Positions 1-11,770 of a stretch of DNA of 64,000 bases are shown here, one piece after another (positions within the stretch are counted from its first letter, which is position 1; the number at the start of each line of letters is the position of its first letter). Under the pieces are notes generated by a model. That model worked only from the letters and a program-made list of their open reading frames with translations, did not search any database and was not told the origin of the DNA. Source of the DNA: Effrenium voratum (lineage: Eukaryota; Sar; Dinophyceae; Suessiales; Symbiodiniaceae). A program made the position numbers and the translations under genes. The stretch is taken from the NCBI GenBank assembly GCA_963377175.1, contig CAUJNA010001496.1, positions 1 to 64,000 on the forward strand, given 5' to 3'.

Positions 1-3000
1 CTTGCCTGAGATCGGGGAAGCCGGAGTGGCCCAAAGCAGAACCATAGGAGGCAGAAGCAGCATTCTAGAAAACTACTGAAGAACAAAGAGATCTTGACCA
101 AGGCTGGTGACAAAGCAGAGTTGGCTCTTTGGCACATGCTATCAGCTTTCGATCCGCCCTCTCTCCAGTATATAAATATATACTACATACCTTCCAGAAT
201 GGAAACATATGTTGTCCATGGAACTTAAGCAAATGGAAGATATGCAGTGAATTCTCAACGCATGTCTACATAGTTATGTGTTTGCTGGTTTATTCATTTA
301 TTCTACTTATCTTCGCTTATTGATTTACTTGCTCATTTATGTCATTTGCTCGTGTGTTTGTTTATAAGTTAAGTCACTTGTTGTATGAATTTATGCAGTT
401 ATGTCTAGTTAGCTACTTATATGTATGATAAGTGTGTTATCAATTTGTTTACTTGTCAGTGTCATCTATATAATTGGTCGTTTATACATATCGAGAGACA
501 GCCCAGTTGACGCTCCCCACGAGGTCTCCGCGCTTCAATCCTCTGAAAGAAACTTCGGGCTTCTGATTGAGTTCTTAAAACTGTCTGGGAGTGACCCCCA
601 GTTTTCATGTGTCTGGGGAAACCAAAAAGAATCCAAACATTTGATCCCACAAAATGGCAAAGCGGTAAAACTTCCTTTCCGTTTGTGAAAAGCTCCAAAA
701 TGTCGGGCCAAATCCTTCCATTTTCTTCCAACATCCTTTGCATTCTCAAAATCATGATCAACCCATGTCGCCTGAGTCATAATCAAATCTGGGTATTAAA
801 AAGAGGTCTACCCAGAACACATGTCAAGAATTACAAAGGCGCTTGCACCCGTTTCTGGTTGGGACATTCCCAGACTACACTTCATTTGGCCAGGTTTTGA
901 TTGTGGCTCACCTTCGTTTGAAGGCCTCAAAACGCTCCGAGCCACTGCACCCAGAAGCCGCCCACGCCCCAGGGCACCGCGGCGCCCAGTCGCCAGCCAT
1001 GCAAAGCCCCGAGCCGCTGAACGCCTCGCTGCTGGCGAGATGTGGGGCGAAGCGACGAAAACGGGGGAACCCTGAGCGAGCGAGGCAAAAAGAGCCAGGC
1101 CTTGGTCAAGGCAAGCCGCCGGAGATGGCTGTTCTTCGCTGATTCTTTTCTGGGTGGCCAAAAGGAGTTTCTGCCCCCATCTACAGTCCTCAGAAGGAAT
1201 TATAAGTGTGTGCCTGTGGAGGTTCCCCATCTGGACTCACCAAAAGCCCTGCAGAGGACGCTCGAGACACCGATCTGTGGGACAAGGGCGAGATAGAGGT
1301 ATGATACATGCTAATCGCACGGTGCCCCGTCATGTTGGACATTCGCAAAGGCACGACTGAGCAGAGCAACACTTGCTCTTGGGGTCCAAAACTCCAAATC
1401 CCGTCTGCCTTGGAACAATCAAATAGTTGACCAATGTTTGCCCCGGTCGCCCATCATGATGCTGCTCATGTGTGTTGGAAAAGCATATTGTTTTGTTTGC
1501 CCTATCCGATCCGACACATCCACTCTAAATGCTTGGAGCCGTGGGAGCCCTTGTCAATGCCCATCATTGATCGAAAAGCATCCAGACACGAGGCAGAAGG
1601 TAAGGACCGGATGCCGAAGACACATGTGGTACAGAATCGTGCCAGTGGCCCACTGCATTTGGGTGTGTGTTTTGGCTGTTGGGTACTGTTTTGGCTGTTG
1701 GGTACCCTTTTGGCAACTCAAAAGGAAACCACCCATTTTTTCCGTCGGACGTCTCATCTTTCAATTTTCGGCTGGGGCCCGCGCGCGGGCGGCAGCCGCC
1801 CCGCAGGGAGTTCACCCGCACGCAGGGCCGCACCGGGCGCTGGGACGCCTCGAGGAAGTCCTCGCCGAGTTTCAGCTCGTCGTTTTGGAGTTCGTTTTGG
1901 GCTCAAAGTGTGCACCCTGAGGCTTGGCTTCGGTTCCTCGCTCGGGTGAGCTCCTTGGGTCTCGGGTTGCATTCAAAGACTGAACGCGTCTTTCCTGTGT
2001 GATGTTGCCCGCTTCTCGAGCACAGCCTTCAACCAAGAAGCGAATGCATCGAATCACACTCGAAAGCCTCCTACTGTACGCAAAGCCAGGATTGGCCGGT
2101 CTTCCTGCCTCAGCATGCCTTGCTTCGGCGCCTTTGAGCAAGGCGTGAGGCAGCTTGCCCCAACCCCATGCGACCCAATAACATCTTCTCGCGTCCTCCC
2201 AAGAGAAGTCATCTGGGAGCACCCCAGCGAACTGCTCTGCATAGGTCGCCGGCACCTGAGTACAGGGGCCACGTAGGCGTGTACGCAAGCTGGATAAGCA
2301 CGAACCAAGTTGAGCAAGGCGCCACTAAGCTGCACCAACACACAAGTGGTAGTCTGGCCCGGGCAAGACTAGCAATCAAAATGACAAGACACATGCCAAT
2401 CCCCGTCGCCCGTGACTTGTAAAACTGAGACATGTGACCTGGAAAGCTGTGCACAATACCCTTTGAGGAAAGGAACATGTATCTTCAAATATCGCTTTAG
2501 CTTCAACTAGGGAAACATCACCAAGCGATCAGAATGCTTACATGAAAGCGTCATCCGAAGGACTGTAGCAGCCTACCACTGGTGGGACCTGTGTCTCAGC
2601 CATCAAGCGGGCCTCTACGCTGCTCGGCGCGGCGCGCCGCAGCACAAAGGCGGGCCCTCCCGTCCAGCGAAAAGCGATGGCAAGAGCCCAAGGGCGCCCC
2701 CAGTTTGTCTCAAAATCAGAGGCCCCAAAATGAGAGGCGTCCTCTTGATTTCCCTGTACAACCCAAACAAGGCTACCTTCAAAAATGACAAGCTGGGCCA
2801 TCCACCAACCGTTTGCGCGGGATAGTAATTCGATCCCTTCACTAAGCCTTACCATTCAAGGGAAAGAGGCCAAGAAAACAAAAAGCAGAACCCCACCCTG
2901 AAGATGCAACGATGGTATCCGCAACGAGACTTGTTCCCGTTCATAAGCCGGTAGCCCTACGTCCAAGCTACACCCACGATATCAAATGCTCATAGTTCAT

Positions 3001-3500
3001 CACAAACCAGCGTCGCTCAAGCCAGGTCCCTCTTTGCATCAAAGAGAGCATAGCCTCAGTCTACTTATTCTGTCTCTTGCGCCATTTGCGCCTCAGCCCT
3101 CGACCTCCTCCCGATTCCCGACTCGCCTGTCAACGCAACCGCGCATGCCAGGTGCAGCACACGCGGCGCCATCCAACGTGAAGATCTCCCCGATCAAAGG
3201 GGCAAGGGTGCGTGCCATGAGTGTGGAGGTGAAGCTGGTCAATCTCAATTGCCCAACATTGCCTTGCCTTTGCTGGCTACAACCAATATGCAAAATTGTG
3301 CAGAGTCTTGCATTTCAGGGTTGACTACTGCAGTTGGCAAAGCCCCGCTTCACAACACCTTCAGCGGATACTTGCGTATCCAGGGTGCCAACTGCTCACC
3401 CAAATGGCTGCCCGAGCAGCGCTTAAGCCAAAACCAGAGGGACGATGCTGGCCCTGATCGTCATGCAAACCCACCTGGCAGCTGAATAGCTCAAAGACAC
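1..3500. other. Host DNA with no supported gene
   Basis: Mixed-composition host sequence. The first ~500 bases are AT-rich; 900-2,300 is GC-rich. Several frames stay open for 60-170 codons on both strands at once, which is expected of GC-rich DNA, and none shows a recognisable domain, repeat or consistent splice structure. I see no RNA gene here. Confidence 0.5.
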
Positions 3501-3584
3501 ACCTCTGCAAAAGCAGGCCCCTGTTTTGCAATGCGCCACACCGCACTCTTGGAAGTCTGTTGAAAAACCTCTCACCGCATCAGT

Positions 3585-3965
3585 CTAGCCGTTCTCGGGG
3601 CTGCGGCGGTAGTAGGCAGGCTGGTCAGGTGATGGGCCGTCCACAGTGGGGCCGAGGTAGCCCACACCAGTGACGTCATCGGCAGAAGGCTGCCTGGCAT
3701 CCCAATCCAAGAATGCGATCCAGGTGACGACAATGGGGACCAAGATGACGATCACATCCGTCTTGCTGAAGCTGTCAGAAGCCTGGTCTGTTGCCAATGC
3801 AGGGCTGGCAGGCAAAGCAGCCAGCACTGCTCCGGCCAAAGCAGCCTCCTGACCACGAAGAGCCGGCTGCTGACCAGGGCCTGCAACGAAAGCCAACTGC
3901 TTCAGGGTCAACAGCGCGCAGGCAAGAACGGCCAGCCGCAACAGCAAGGATTGCCGCTTCGCCAT
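3585..3965 (-). CDS. Plastid-targeted small thylakoid membrane protein, copy 1
   Basis: 126-residue protein. Residues 1-25 form a hydrophobic signal peptide that ends in a phenylalanine motif (AFVAG), as in transit peptides of peridinin dinoflagellates. A second hydrophobic stretch ending ALPASPALA (about 44-59) looks like a thylakoid-transfer signal with an A-x-A cleavage site. The predicted mature part is ~67 residues with one membrane span (VIVILVPIVVTWIAFLDW) and a polar C-terminal tail. The size and plan suggest a nuclear-encoded low-mass photosystem or cytochrome complex subunit, but I could not match it to a named Psb/Psa/Pet protein. The ATG chosen gives the full leader. The frame is intronless, and the protein is identical to the copy at 4350-4730. 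Confidence 0.8.
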   Translation of the reverse strand: MAKRQSLLLRLAVLACALLTLKQLAFVAGPGQQPALRGQEAALAGAVLAALPASPALATDQASDSFSKTDVIVILVPIVVTWIAFLDWDARQPSADDVTGVGYLGPTVDGPSPDQPAYYRRSPENG

Positions 3966-4349
3966 GGTTACCGTGGAGGGCCTTGGCTAAAAGGACCCCC
4001 CTCCAAACCTTGGACCAAAAACGCTGCATGAAGGCACAAAATTCAGCAAGTGCTCAGTCCGTCTGCAAGAAAATGCCAGGTTAATGCCACACAAAACTTG
4101 TGCAAACACTGCCAACTCATCCAAAACCTTGTCTTTGGTCCTAGTTCCAATGGCCGACAAGCTGCAACCCGTGTCCACACAAGGACAAAAGTACGACGCG
4201 CAAAAAACGAATGGTTCATGCTGCATGTTGTTTGTACTTCAACGGCCACAAAATTTCCCCTCAACGCATGTGCAAAAGCAGGCCCCTGTTTTGCAATGTG
4301 CCACGCTGCACTCTTGGAAGTCTGTTGAAAAACCTCTCACCGCATCAGT

Positions 4350-4730
4350 CTAGCCGTTCTCGGGGCTGCGGCGGTAGTAGGCAGGCTGGTCAGGTGATGG
4401 GCCGTCCACAGTGGGGCCGAGGTAGCCCACACCAGTGACGTCATCGGCAGAAGGCTGCCTGGCATCCCAATCCAAGAATGCGATCCAGGTGACGACAATG
4501 GGGACCAAGATGACGATCACATCCGTCTTGCTGAAGCTGTCCGAAGCCTGGTCTGTTGCCAATGCAGGGCTGGCAGGCAAAGCAGCCAGCACTGCTCCGG
4601 CCAAAGCAGCCTCCTGACCACGAAGAGCCGGCTGCTGACCAGGGCCTGCAACAAAAGCCAACTGCTTCAGGGTCAACAGCGCGCAGGCAAGAACGGCCAG
4701 CCGCAACAGCAAGGATTGCCGCTTCGCCAT
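4350..4730 (-). CDS. Plastid-targeted small thylakoid membrane protein, copy 2
   Basis: Its translation is identical to the gene at 3585-3965 although the DNA differs at synonymous positions, for example in the codons around 4540 and 4650. Purifying selection or recent conversion has therefore kept both copies functional. It has the same signal peptide, FVAG motif, thylakoid-transfer segment, single membrane span and acidic/polar tail. It is transcribed toward copy 1, head to tail. The 5' flank shared by both copies (ATG-proximal 'ccaaggccctccacggtaacc') could hold the spliced-leader acceptor; no separate promoter is visible. Confidence 0.8.
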   Translation of the reverse strand: MAKRQSLLLRLAVLACALLTLKQLAFVAGPGQQPALRGQEAALAGAVLAALPASPALATDQASDSFSKTDVIVILVPIVVTWIAFLDWDARQPSADDVTGVGYLGPTVDGPSPDQPAYYRRSPENG

Positions 4731-4789
4731 GGTTACCGTGGAGGGCCTTGGCTAAAAGGACCCCTCCAAACTTTGGACCAAAAAGCTGT

Positions 4790-7140
4790 AGATTGTAGCA
4801 AAAGAACCACAAATTTCACAAGTTATTTCCAAAATACAAGCTGTGCAATTGCTTGAGATAGCAATTTATTCAACATACAAATCATATTCCTTCTCTGAAA
4901 GCTAGGAACGGGAGGCAACTAAGCTTCACTTCCCCCAATTACACCCAGAAAGAAATGGAACCAAAATTTAAGATGCCGTACTTGCTGCCATTGACTCCCA
5001 GAAACGAATGAACCAAACCAGCATTGCTAAGGTTCTAGCCGCGGTCGGGTTCAGACCCGCGAGCAACCTGTCCAGCCATTGATTCTGTTTTGGGGAGGCA
5101 ATATTTGTGCAGAAAGTCTCTCGGCATCAAAGTTGCCAACCAAAATTGAAGCGTTTGTTTAGTAAATGACCAAAATACTCGGGAGGCCATGTCCGACAGT
5201 CCGTTTTTTTCCCCCCACCCCCACCGCCATGTCCGACAGTCCGACGCGTCCATTTTCTTGCGGCGTTTGCAGACTTGGTCGGGGCATCATGATTCGTTTG
5301 AATAACATGTTTTATCGCTGGAGTTGTTTTGTGTGCAGCACCGGTTGCTCCAAAATCCGGTGCGCGCCAATTGCCAACAAAGCGCTGACGATAGCTCAGA
5401 TCGACCTTTTTTTGGAGCAATGAGAGCGATGGTCGATTCCAGTGGCTGCGCGCTTCTTCAATCTGTTTTCACACAAATCGATGGGATGCGTCTATTGTCG
5501 CGGTCCTTGCTAAATTGGAGCTGCGAACGAGTGCTGGAAACTCGCCACAGCAACTGGGCGAACCCCTCTAGTCGGCCTTGTTCTTCAAAGATTAGCAACG
5601 AGACGTGGCACGGCTGAGCTCCTCGGAGCTTCTTGCCACGCAGACAGCAAACATTGTGATCGCATATGAACGCATTTTGCCTCTCATTGAATAGCATCCT
5701 CCAAGCCCTTGGCGGCCTTGCTGGCCTTTAGCTTGAGCGCGCGAAAGTGCGTTCATTTTCGCACTGTTCCTACACTGCTACCTAGCGTCCTTTACTGCAA
5801 CCACGAAGCATTATGCCCTAGCCATAGACAAAGACAGAGTCCTAATGAACTCATCAGTATCATGATGATTCTAAAACCATCTCATGACACCATTTGTTTT
5901 CATACCTTCGATTCGATCTCAAAACGATCCGATCCATGAAAACACAAATGGCAAAATACAAGCTCTTGAGCCCGCTTTTAGACATGAACCCGCACCCTTC
6001 CAAATGGGCGCGTGCTATCAACCAGACAGACGCCCCAAACTAAATGGCAACGGAGACTCCGGTTCATTGCAGCAGCTTCGCCAGATTCGGGTCGACTTCA
6101 ATTTGATTGTCCACGTTCCGTGCAAGAGCAAACGTGTTCCCAAGTAAGACTACTTTCGCGCACCACGCGAATGCACAGGCTTGCAAATTGTGGCAATCCT
6201 CCATCATTTGTGAATCGAGAATCGAACGCCTTAAATTGAAAACAAGACGGATGTTGCACAAACCCATCACGACGCCAGGCGTGCTGACAATCCAGCTGTG
6301 CCTAACTGGCTGCGTGTACTTAACCAAGATTGACCGTCACAAAAACATGTTTTCAAGCCTCCTGCTGCAAATGTCTCAGAGCTTGCTGTCACTGGCAGCA
6401 AAACAAGCCACACAACAAAACACCTAACACTACCAAAACAGCAAAACACACAACACTACAAGACAAGAATGCCACAGTGGCTCAGACTTGCAGGACCGAG
6501 TGCAGGCCACTCGGCGGCAAGCTGAAAACATTGCTGAACCAAAGGCGAGGTACCAGTGTTTTTCCACAAAGATTCAGCACCCACTCAGTGGCAGTAACAG
6601 AGCACGCTGGGGCGAAAGTCAGAGACAGGAAAGATCCATCGTTCTTACAAGTTGGACTTGCTTAAGAAGAAGGCCAATGAAACAGTAAATCCACCTTCTG
6701 AAGAACCAGCCTCACCCAGCTGCGCTTTAGCAGCGGAGCGTGCCCTGCGGTCTTGCGGTCTTCCTTTTGGACTGATTGGTAACTAAGATGTGGAGAGCAT
6801 GTGCTCAGCCTGGTTTCTTTCAGTCAGCCTTGCACTAGTTACAAGAACATGGAGGTGACTGCAAAGTACAGCAGAAGGTGAGAGCCTCAGATACAGGCAA
6901 AATTGGAAAATTCAAAGCGGTGCGTACGGGAAATGTGGGGGCTGGGGATCAAACAGACTTGTCACAGGGATCAGATTGACTTGTTCACTTGCAGAAGCAT
7001 CAAATAGACTTGTGAAGCATCAGATTGGCTTGTGAGGGGGGTCAGATTAACTTGTGGGGGATCAGATTGACTTGTGACTGTATCAGGTTAACTGCAAAAG
7101 AACCAAGTTGGAAAATGAAGCAGATTCAAGTTTCCGCTTC
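4790..7140. other. Host DNA with no supported gene
   Basis: No reading frame here has a recognisable domain or credible exon structure. A short direct repeat (gccatgtccgacagtccg) occurs twice around 5186-5244. Near 6950-7080 the phrase 'atcagattgacttgt' recurs in variants about six times, forming a degenerate 25-35 bp tandem repeat just before the microsatellite. Confidence 0.5.
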
Positions 7141-7164
7141 TTCGCGGCAGCTGTGCGCCATGAT

Positions 7165-7440
7165 CATCATCTATCAGCATCATCATCGTCATCATCAACA
7201 TCATCATCAGCTGTCATCATCATCATCAATGATTCTCCTCGTTGCACAGATGAACATTATCATCATCATCATCATCACCATCATCACCATCATCACCATC
7301 ATCACCATCATCACCATCATCATCATCATCATCATCCATCCATCACGCACCATCATCATCATTATCATCATTATCATCATCAGTCGTCATCGTCATCATC
7401 CATCATAGTCATCACCTTCTTCCTCGTTGTGGTCATCATC
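7165..7440. repeat. CAT/ATC trinucleotide microsatellite
   Basis: Long runs of (CAT/ATC)n are interspersed with imperfect units. All three plus-strand frames stay open and would give poly-His, poly-Ile or poly-Ser, so these frames are artefacts of the repeat, not genes. Confidence 0.95.
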
Positions 7441-7552
7441 CACATCAGCATCCTCATCGTTTTCTCGCTTTCTCGCTTTCTCGCCTTCTCGCTTTCTCGA
7501 TAATACTTATTCGATCCGCCGCAGCTGCTCAAGATGACTTCCTCGATGGCCT

Positions 7553-8140
7553 TCCGATGCGTGCAGGCATGGCTTCTGGAGAAGCCGCTGCGTGGGCGGA
7601 CGAGGACGCTCCCTACCTTGCGGCTGCTCTGATGGCCCAGCGGCCTCCCATGCGGCCTCGCGAGGATGCACTGCTCGAGGCCGAGCGTCTGCACCACCGG
7701 CATCTCATCGAGCACCTCTATGAGGAGCTCTTCGGTGAAACTATGCGCGGCGAGGAGCGGGAGCGCGACAACAGAAATCTCCGCTGGCGGCTGGACCGCT
7801 TCAACGAGCTCCTCGACAAAGAGCGTGAGCGAGCGGCGCTGGCTAAGGAGCGTGTTGCGGAGCTGGAGCGCAGCATCGTAATTCTCCGCTGGCGGCTGGA
7901 GCGCCGCTCGAGGAAGAAGATCTTCGCGAGCGAGTGCGTTGCTGAGCTTGAGGACGCGCTAAAGAAAAAAGTCCGCCGAATGGTCGAATGGTCCGATGCG
8001 TGCAGGCATGGCTTCTGGAAAAGCCAGACGCGTGGGCGGACAGGGACGCTCGCTGCCTTGCGGCTGCTCTGATGGCCCAGCAGCCTCCCACCAAGCGGCC
8101 TTGCGAGGATGCGCTGCTTGAGGCCGAGCGCTCGTGCCAG
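7553..8140. repeat. Direct repeat pair, 7553-7695 and 7990-8140
   Basis: Both copies begin 'gatgcgtgcaggcatggctt' and run through 'ctgatggcccagc' and 'gcctc' blocks to 'gaggccgagcg'. They are ~440 bp apart and diverged. This is an internal duplication of the 5' part of the coiled-coil frame. Confidence 0.75.
7557..8072 (+). CDS. Coiled-coil reading frame, unknown
   Basis: 171-codon frame rich in Arg, Glu, Leu and Ala. Residues ~45-145 have a heptad-like charged pattern (RERDNRNLRWRLDRFNELL and similar), so a coiled coil is likely if it is translated. The first ~150 bp (ATGGCTTCTGGAGAAGCC onward) recur at about 7990-8140 with ~85-90% identity, in a different frame, so the 3' end of this frame runs into a second, broken copy. 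It abuts the relic virus on its right. It may be a host gene fragment or an outlying part of the relic; no function is assigned. Confidence 0.35.
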   Translation: MRAGMASGEAAAWADEDAPYLAAALMAQRPPMRPREDALLEAERLHHRHLIEHLYEELFGETMRGEERERDNRNLRWRLDRFNELLDKERERAALAKERVAELERSIVILRWRLERRSRKKIFASECVAELEDALKKKVRRMVEWSDACRHGFWKSQTRGRTGTLAALRLL

Positions 8141-8589
8141 CGCGCCCGCATCGAGCTTCTCAATAAGGCGAGGAAGCGGAAGTCCGACGTCTCGAGATCG
8201 TTGAGAACGTGGACCTGGAGGAAATCATGAGTGAGGTGAGCCAAGTCTCTGCGGCTCTTAACACCCCGGCCACGCGCTCCCAGCGGGCAGAGCTTGCCCT
8301 GCGCTGGTTTGAGGCAGATGAGATGTGGAACGCGCGGTCCTAGATCACGGGGGCCCGCCCCTGCCCCCGCTCCGACCCAACGCGAAGAAGCTTATCAGTG
8401 AGTGGCGGGCGGAGCTGTCGGACAAGTAGAAGAGGCACAGAGAACATCAAAAGGGAGGTGGGAGCCTGGAACCTCTCTGTAGCCTCCGCTCGGACTGCAC
8501 CTCCGAGATCCCTGTCCTGCGCACCACCTTTTCCGGCCACCCCTCCAAACCAACCTTGCCCCCATCTCCCCGCTCTCGGCGGACACTAC

Positions 8590-9050
8590 CCTGTATACCT
8601 TTTCGCTCCAGGCTATCTTGTCGGCTTAACCCTGATCCTCACCATATCCCCGACCTTGATCTCGGGCGGGTCACCTTGTGTTTGGCCCTGCGCTCGATGT
8701 TGCGCAGAGCAATCTCAGCCATTTCGGGGTCAGAGTCAGGCAGCATGAGGTGCCACTGGCCCCCCGCTCCGGCAGCTATGCGCCGCAACATGGCCTCTGC
8801 GAAGTAGGCGTGGCCCCTGGTCACCTGCTTCTCGATGTCCCAGAAATCCATCAGCTCCTTGAACTCCCTCTTGAACTCGGAGCCGTCGTCGGAGTACACG
8901 TTGGCCGGCACCCCCAGCGGCTCCGCGGCCAGCATGAAGGGGTAGGGCTTGCCCCCGAAGGCCTTCATGTCGGCCAGGTCCACCTGCAGCTGGTTCATGG
9001 CCTCCAGATATTGTAGCCTTTCTGCGATTCCTGGTTCGCCCGGAGGCCGT
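8590..9050 (-). pseudogene. Relic RVE-type integrase
   Basis: Minus-strand frame with QVDLADM (first catalytic Asp), VYSDDGSEF (second Asp) and HAYFAEAMLRRI (the Glu), matching QIDIMHM, VYSDDDGAF and HANVAERFIRTM of the intact integrase at 46985-47911. The ~35 residues between the first and second Asp are deleted (FMLAAEPLG joins directly). Beyond the stop at 8639, a shifted frame reads PEIKVGDMVRI, the start of the usual C-terminal DNA-binding domain. It is clearly non-functional: internal deletion, at least one frameshift and no intact N-terminus. Confidence 0.8.
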
Positions 9051-9169
9051 CCAGAAACGCCTTCACTTCCTGTCTGGAGGCTGGGGTCGCGCACCTGAGC
9101 CTGCCGCAGCGTCTGCGCTATGCTGCCGAAGCCTGTGTGGGGATCCTCGTAGACGCCCTTGACGGGCGT

Positions 9170-11160
9170 CAGCCATGTTTCTTATGGCTTCTTCGGCCCC
9201 CTGGGCCTGCCAGGCTTCCATCCAGCCGGGCCTGGAAGCTTGCACACCCCCCACAGCACGCTGGTGAGGTGAGAGTAGCGTGGCCCCATTCTTCCACTTC
9301 GTTCCTGCAAAGTCGTCCGAGGCGAAGCCCAGCCCCGTTCATGTCCGGGCGTTTGTACTGCTTGGCCTCCACGGAGTTGAAGAGCTGCTTGAGCTCTGCC
9401 ACGTCGGCCTCGGCAATCTCCGTCTTCACCCGGCTGTCCGACAAGTCCGTGAAGCTTGTGTTGCAGACCACGTTGCCCGTGTTGCCAGAGATCACGAGGC
9501 AGCCGGGGTTCTGGTCAAGGACAGCTGTTCGTCTGCACCAGCGCCTCGTCGTTGATCATGATGAGCTCGCCCCACCGTCCCGCTCCAGGAAGACCCTCGC
9601 GCTCTGGTTGCCCAGCAGCCGCAGCTCCGGGCCGCTGTCGGAGGCCGCGCTGTTGTTGGACACTTGCACCTTGCTCCAGCCCGCCCAGTTCTTCGTCAAG
9701 AAGAGATCGTCCGAGAAGTCGGAGGTGTTGGTCACGGTGAGCGTGTTGGACGCGAAGAGCTGCGGCGCGGAGACCGTGCCCGAGCTCGTCACGTCGCCGC
9801 ACACCACGCTGCCCGTCGACACTCCGCCGCTTGTGGCCGTGAAGGTGCAGTCCAGGCTCTCGCAGTCCAGCGGGCCCGCGGATGCCGCCCCAGTGATCGT
9901 CAGCGTGGCGCCGTGACCGCCCCGATGGCTGCGAAGCTGCCACGGTTGCTGCGCCCAAGGCCGTCAGCGTGCCCGTGGACACGTCGCCCACCGTGGTGAA
10001 GTTCCCGGCGTTGGCCGTGTTGTTGATGGATTCCGGTGGCCGAGCTCAGCAGGCCCACGCTGGCCGCGCCGGGGATGCTCAGCGAGCTGCCCGACACGGC
10101 GCCGGTGGACGACAGCGTGGCTCCGGCGACGGCGCCGGTGCCGAGGCGCCCACGCCCGTTGTGAACACGTCCGTGCAGTTCACGTCGTTGCACAGCAGCT
10201 GGTCGCAGCCCACGTTGCCCTGCGCGGTGAGCCCGTCCCGCGGTGAGCAAGTTGGCCAGCAGGTCCGTCACGGATGCTGTACAGGTCGTGACGTCGTCAG
10301 TCGTCCGGAAAGCGCGCGGCTATTTGCAGGGCAGAGGCTGCCTCCGTGACGGCCAACAAACCGTCCACTTGTGCGATGGTGTAGTAGCTGAGCAGCGCGG
10401 CTGCGATGCTCGAGGCCGTTGCCGTGTCCTGGTCTGCGGCCGAACGGTACGCCACCAGCGCCGAGGTTTGGTTGGTTGTGAAGACGTCCTTGTCCGGGCC
10501 CGTCCTGTAGGCCAGCAGCGGGCGGCCTGCGTCTGCGTGTCCTGCGCACTTGCCGTGCGGTAATCTCCCAACAGCGCGTCTACCTGCGCCGAGGTGTGGT
10601 AGGCCAGCAGCGCGGCCAAGATGGCACTGGTCGTCTCCGCGTCCTGCGCCGCGCCCGTTCGGTAGTCGGCCAAGAGCGCGTCCACTTGTGGTGTAGTAGG
10701 TCAGCAGCGCAGCCGCAAGGGCCGCGTCCGCCGCTGCGGTGGAGTAGCAGTCTGCCGTGATGCTCAGCGTGTCGTCGCCGTTGGCCAGCGCAGCAGAGAG
10801 AGGAGCCTCCAGATGCAGGTTGCGAACGACGTTGCTTCCGCGAACGAGCTCCCAAGTAGTGCAGCCCGCCCAGGCCGGCGCGTTAACAACTCCGCCGCTG
10901 CCGGAAAGCTGCAGGGCGGCGAGCTCCGCGAGGATTGCGTCGAGGGCGCTCTGGAGCGTGGTCTCGCTGGCAGAGAGCGCGGCCTTCGCGGCGTACGAGG
11001 CCAGCAGCGTCGCGTCGGCCTTGCCTGGAGCGCCGTGACGCTGGCGTCACGGCTAGCAAGCTGCGTGCGACGACGGCCTCGGTGGCGAGACCCAGCATGA
11101 CGCCCTGCTCCACCTCCTCCGTCCACAGCTCCAGGTCGGTGTTGGTCGCAAAGCACACTC
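9170..11160 (-). pseudogene. Relic fibre protein with S74 chaperone end
   Basis: The 3' part (about 9330-9495) reads TDLSDSRVKTEIAEADV...KQYKRPD, matching SSDSRLKYDI...KKFKRHD at the end of the intact 912-aa fibre. That is the Ser/Lys-containing start of a Peptidase_S74 intramolecular chaperone. Upstream, in shifting frames, are phage-fibre-like Ser/Thr/Ala repeats (GAVAGATLSSTGAVSGSSL, VSAPQLFASNTLTVTNTS). Further upstream is a tandem repeat whose unit resembles AQVDALLADYRTASAQD, at about 10400-10850. The repeats match the style of the N-terminal third of the intact fibre (NNKADQVDTYTKEQ). Many frameshifts are present. Confidence 0.75.
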
Positions 11161-11339
11161 CACCTCCACGTCAACCTTGCACACCAGCGCGCCCTGATGG
11201 GAGTCCTATGGACATGCTTGGCATTGTCTGAACGTCCAGCCAGCGCAAGCCTTTGGCTTTTTATCTTGCGAAGACAAAAATCCGTCCGATGAACGCGCAC
11301 TGGGCAGTAATCTTGCTCTTTAAAAACGCCGAGACTTCT

Positions 11340-11770
11340 GAAGCTTTTCTGCGGCGCCAAGTCGGTGGGCAGGGCCTTTGAGGCGGCGGGCTGGAAGGTC
11401 GTCTCCCTGGACATCGTGTCGCCACCATCCTTTGCGACATCCGGAGCTGGACTACACGACGTTTCCGCCGGGGCACTTCAACATGGTTTGGGCCAGCCCG
11501 GTCTGCACGGGATACAGCCACACACTGACGACGCGCCCACGGCCGAGACGAGGCCTGCGCAGGCCCGGCAGCCGCTGCGGCGCATGGCAGGACGGCAGGC
11601 ACCTCCGGGCTGCGCAGCGGCCCCGGCTGATGGAGGGGCAGTACGAGAGGGTCAGCCAGTCACGCGAGCTGCTCTACAGCGTTCCTGCTGCGCTGTGCAA
11701 CGAGATTGCGGCCACGGCAGAGCTTGCGGAGCGGTTCAGATTCCGAACTAGACCGTTCTGGCTTTTTTAA
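11340..11770 (+). pseudogene. Relic C5-cytosine-type DNA methyltransferase
   Basis: Plus-strand frames in succession read LFCGAKSVGRAFEAAGWKV and VSLDI (SAM-binding motif I), then after a frameshift YTTFPPGHFNMVWASPVCTG (catalytic Cys loop, motif IV; family consensus has PPC where this has PVC), and finally SVPAALCNEIA, similar to the 'R-x-x-P-x-x-L-C' end of small viral and phage methyltransferases. At least two frameshifts break it. It sits between the fibre and capsid relics, in opposite orientation to both. The intact element in this window lacks such a gene. Confidence 0.65.

Larger units (their letters stand above)
3508..4789. repeat. Tandem duplication, two ~520-bp copies (3508-4030 and 4271-4789)
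   Basis: The stretch from 'caaaagcaggcccctgtttt' through the 3' flank, the coding region and the 5' flank up to 'ttggaccaaaaa' occurs twice, about 765 bases apart, with only scattered substitutions and a small indel. A ~240-bp spacer separates the copies. Each copy carries one complete intronless gene. Head-to-tail arrays of near-identical genes are typical of dinoflagellates (established knowledge). Confidence 0.9.

Noticed and set aside
808..2300. Several overlapping 80-170 codon frames on both strands
   Set aside because: GC-rich DNA keeps many frames open; none has a domain, signal or consistent codon pattern.
3585..3965. Identification as PsbY or another named photosystem subunit
   Set aside because: Only the plan (leader plus one span) fits; I cannot align the span to the family with confidence.
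7165..7440. Long frames encoding poly-His, poly-Ile and poly-Ser
   Set aside because: They follow directly from the CAT/ATC microsatellite and appear in all frames.
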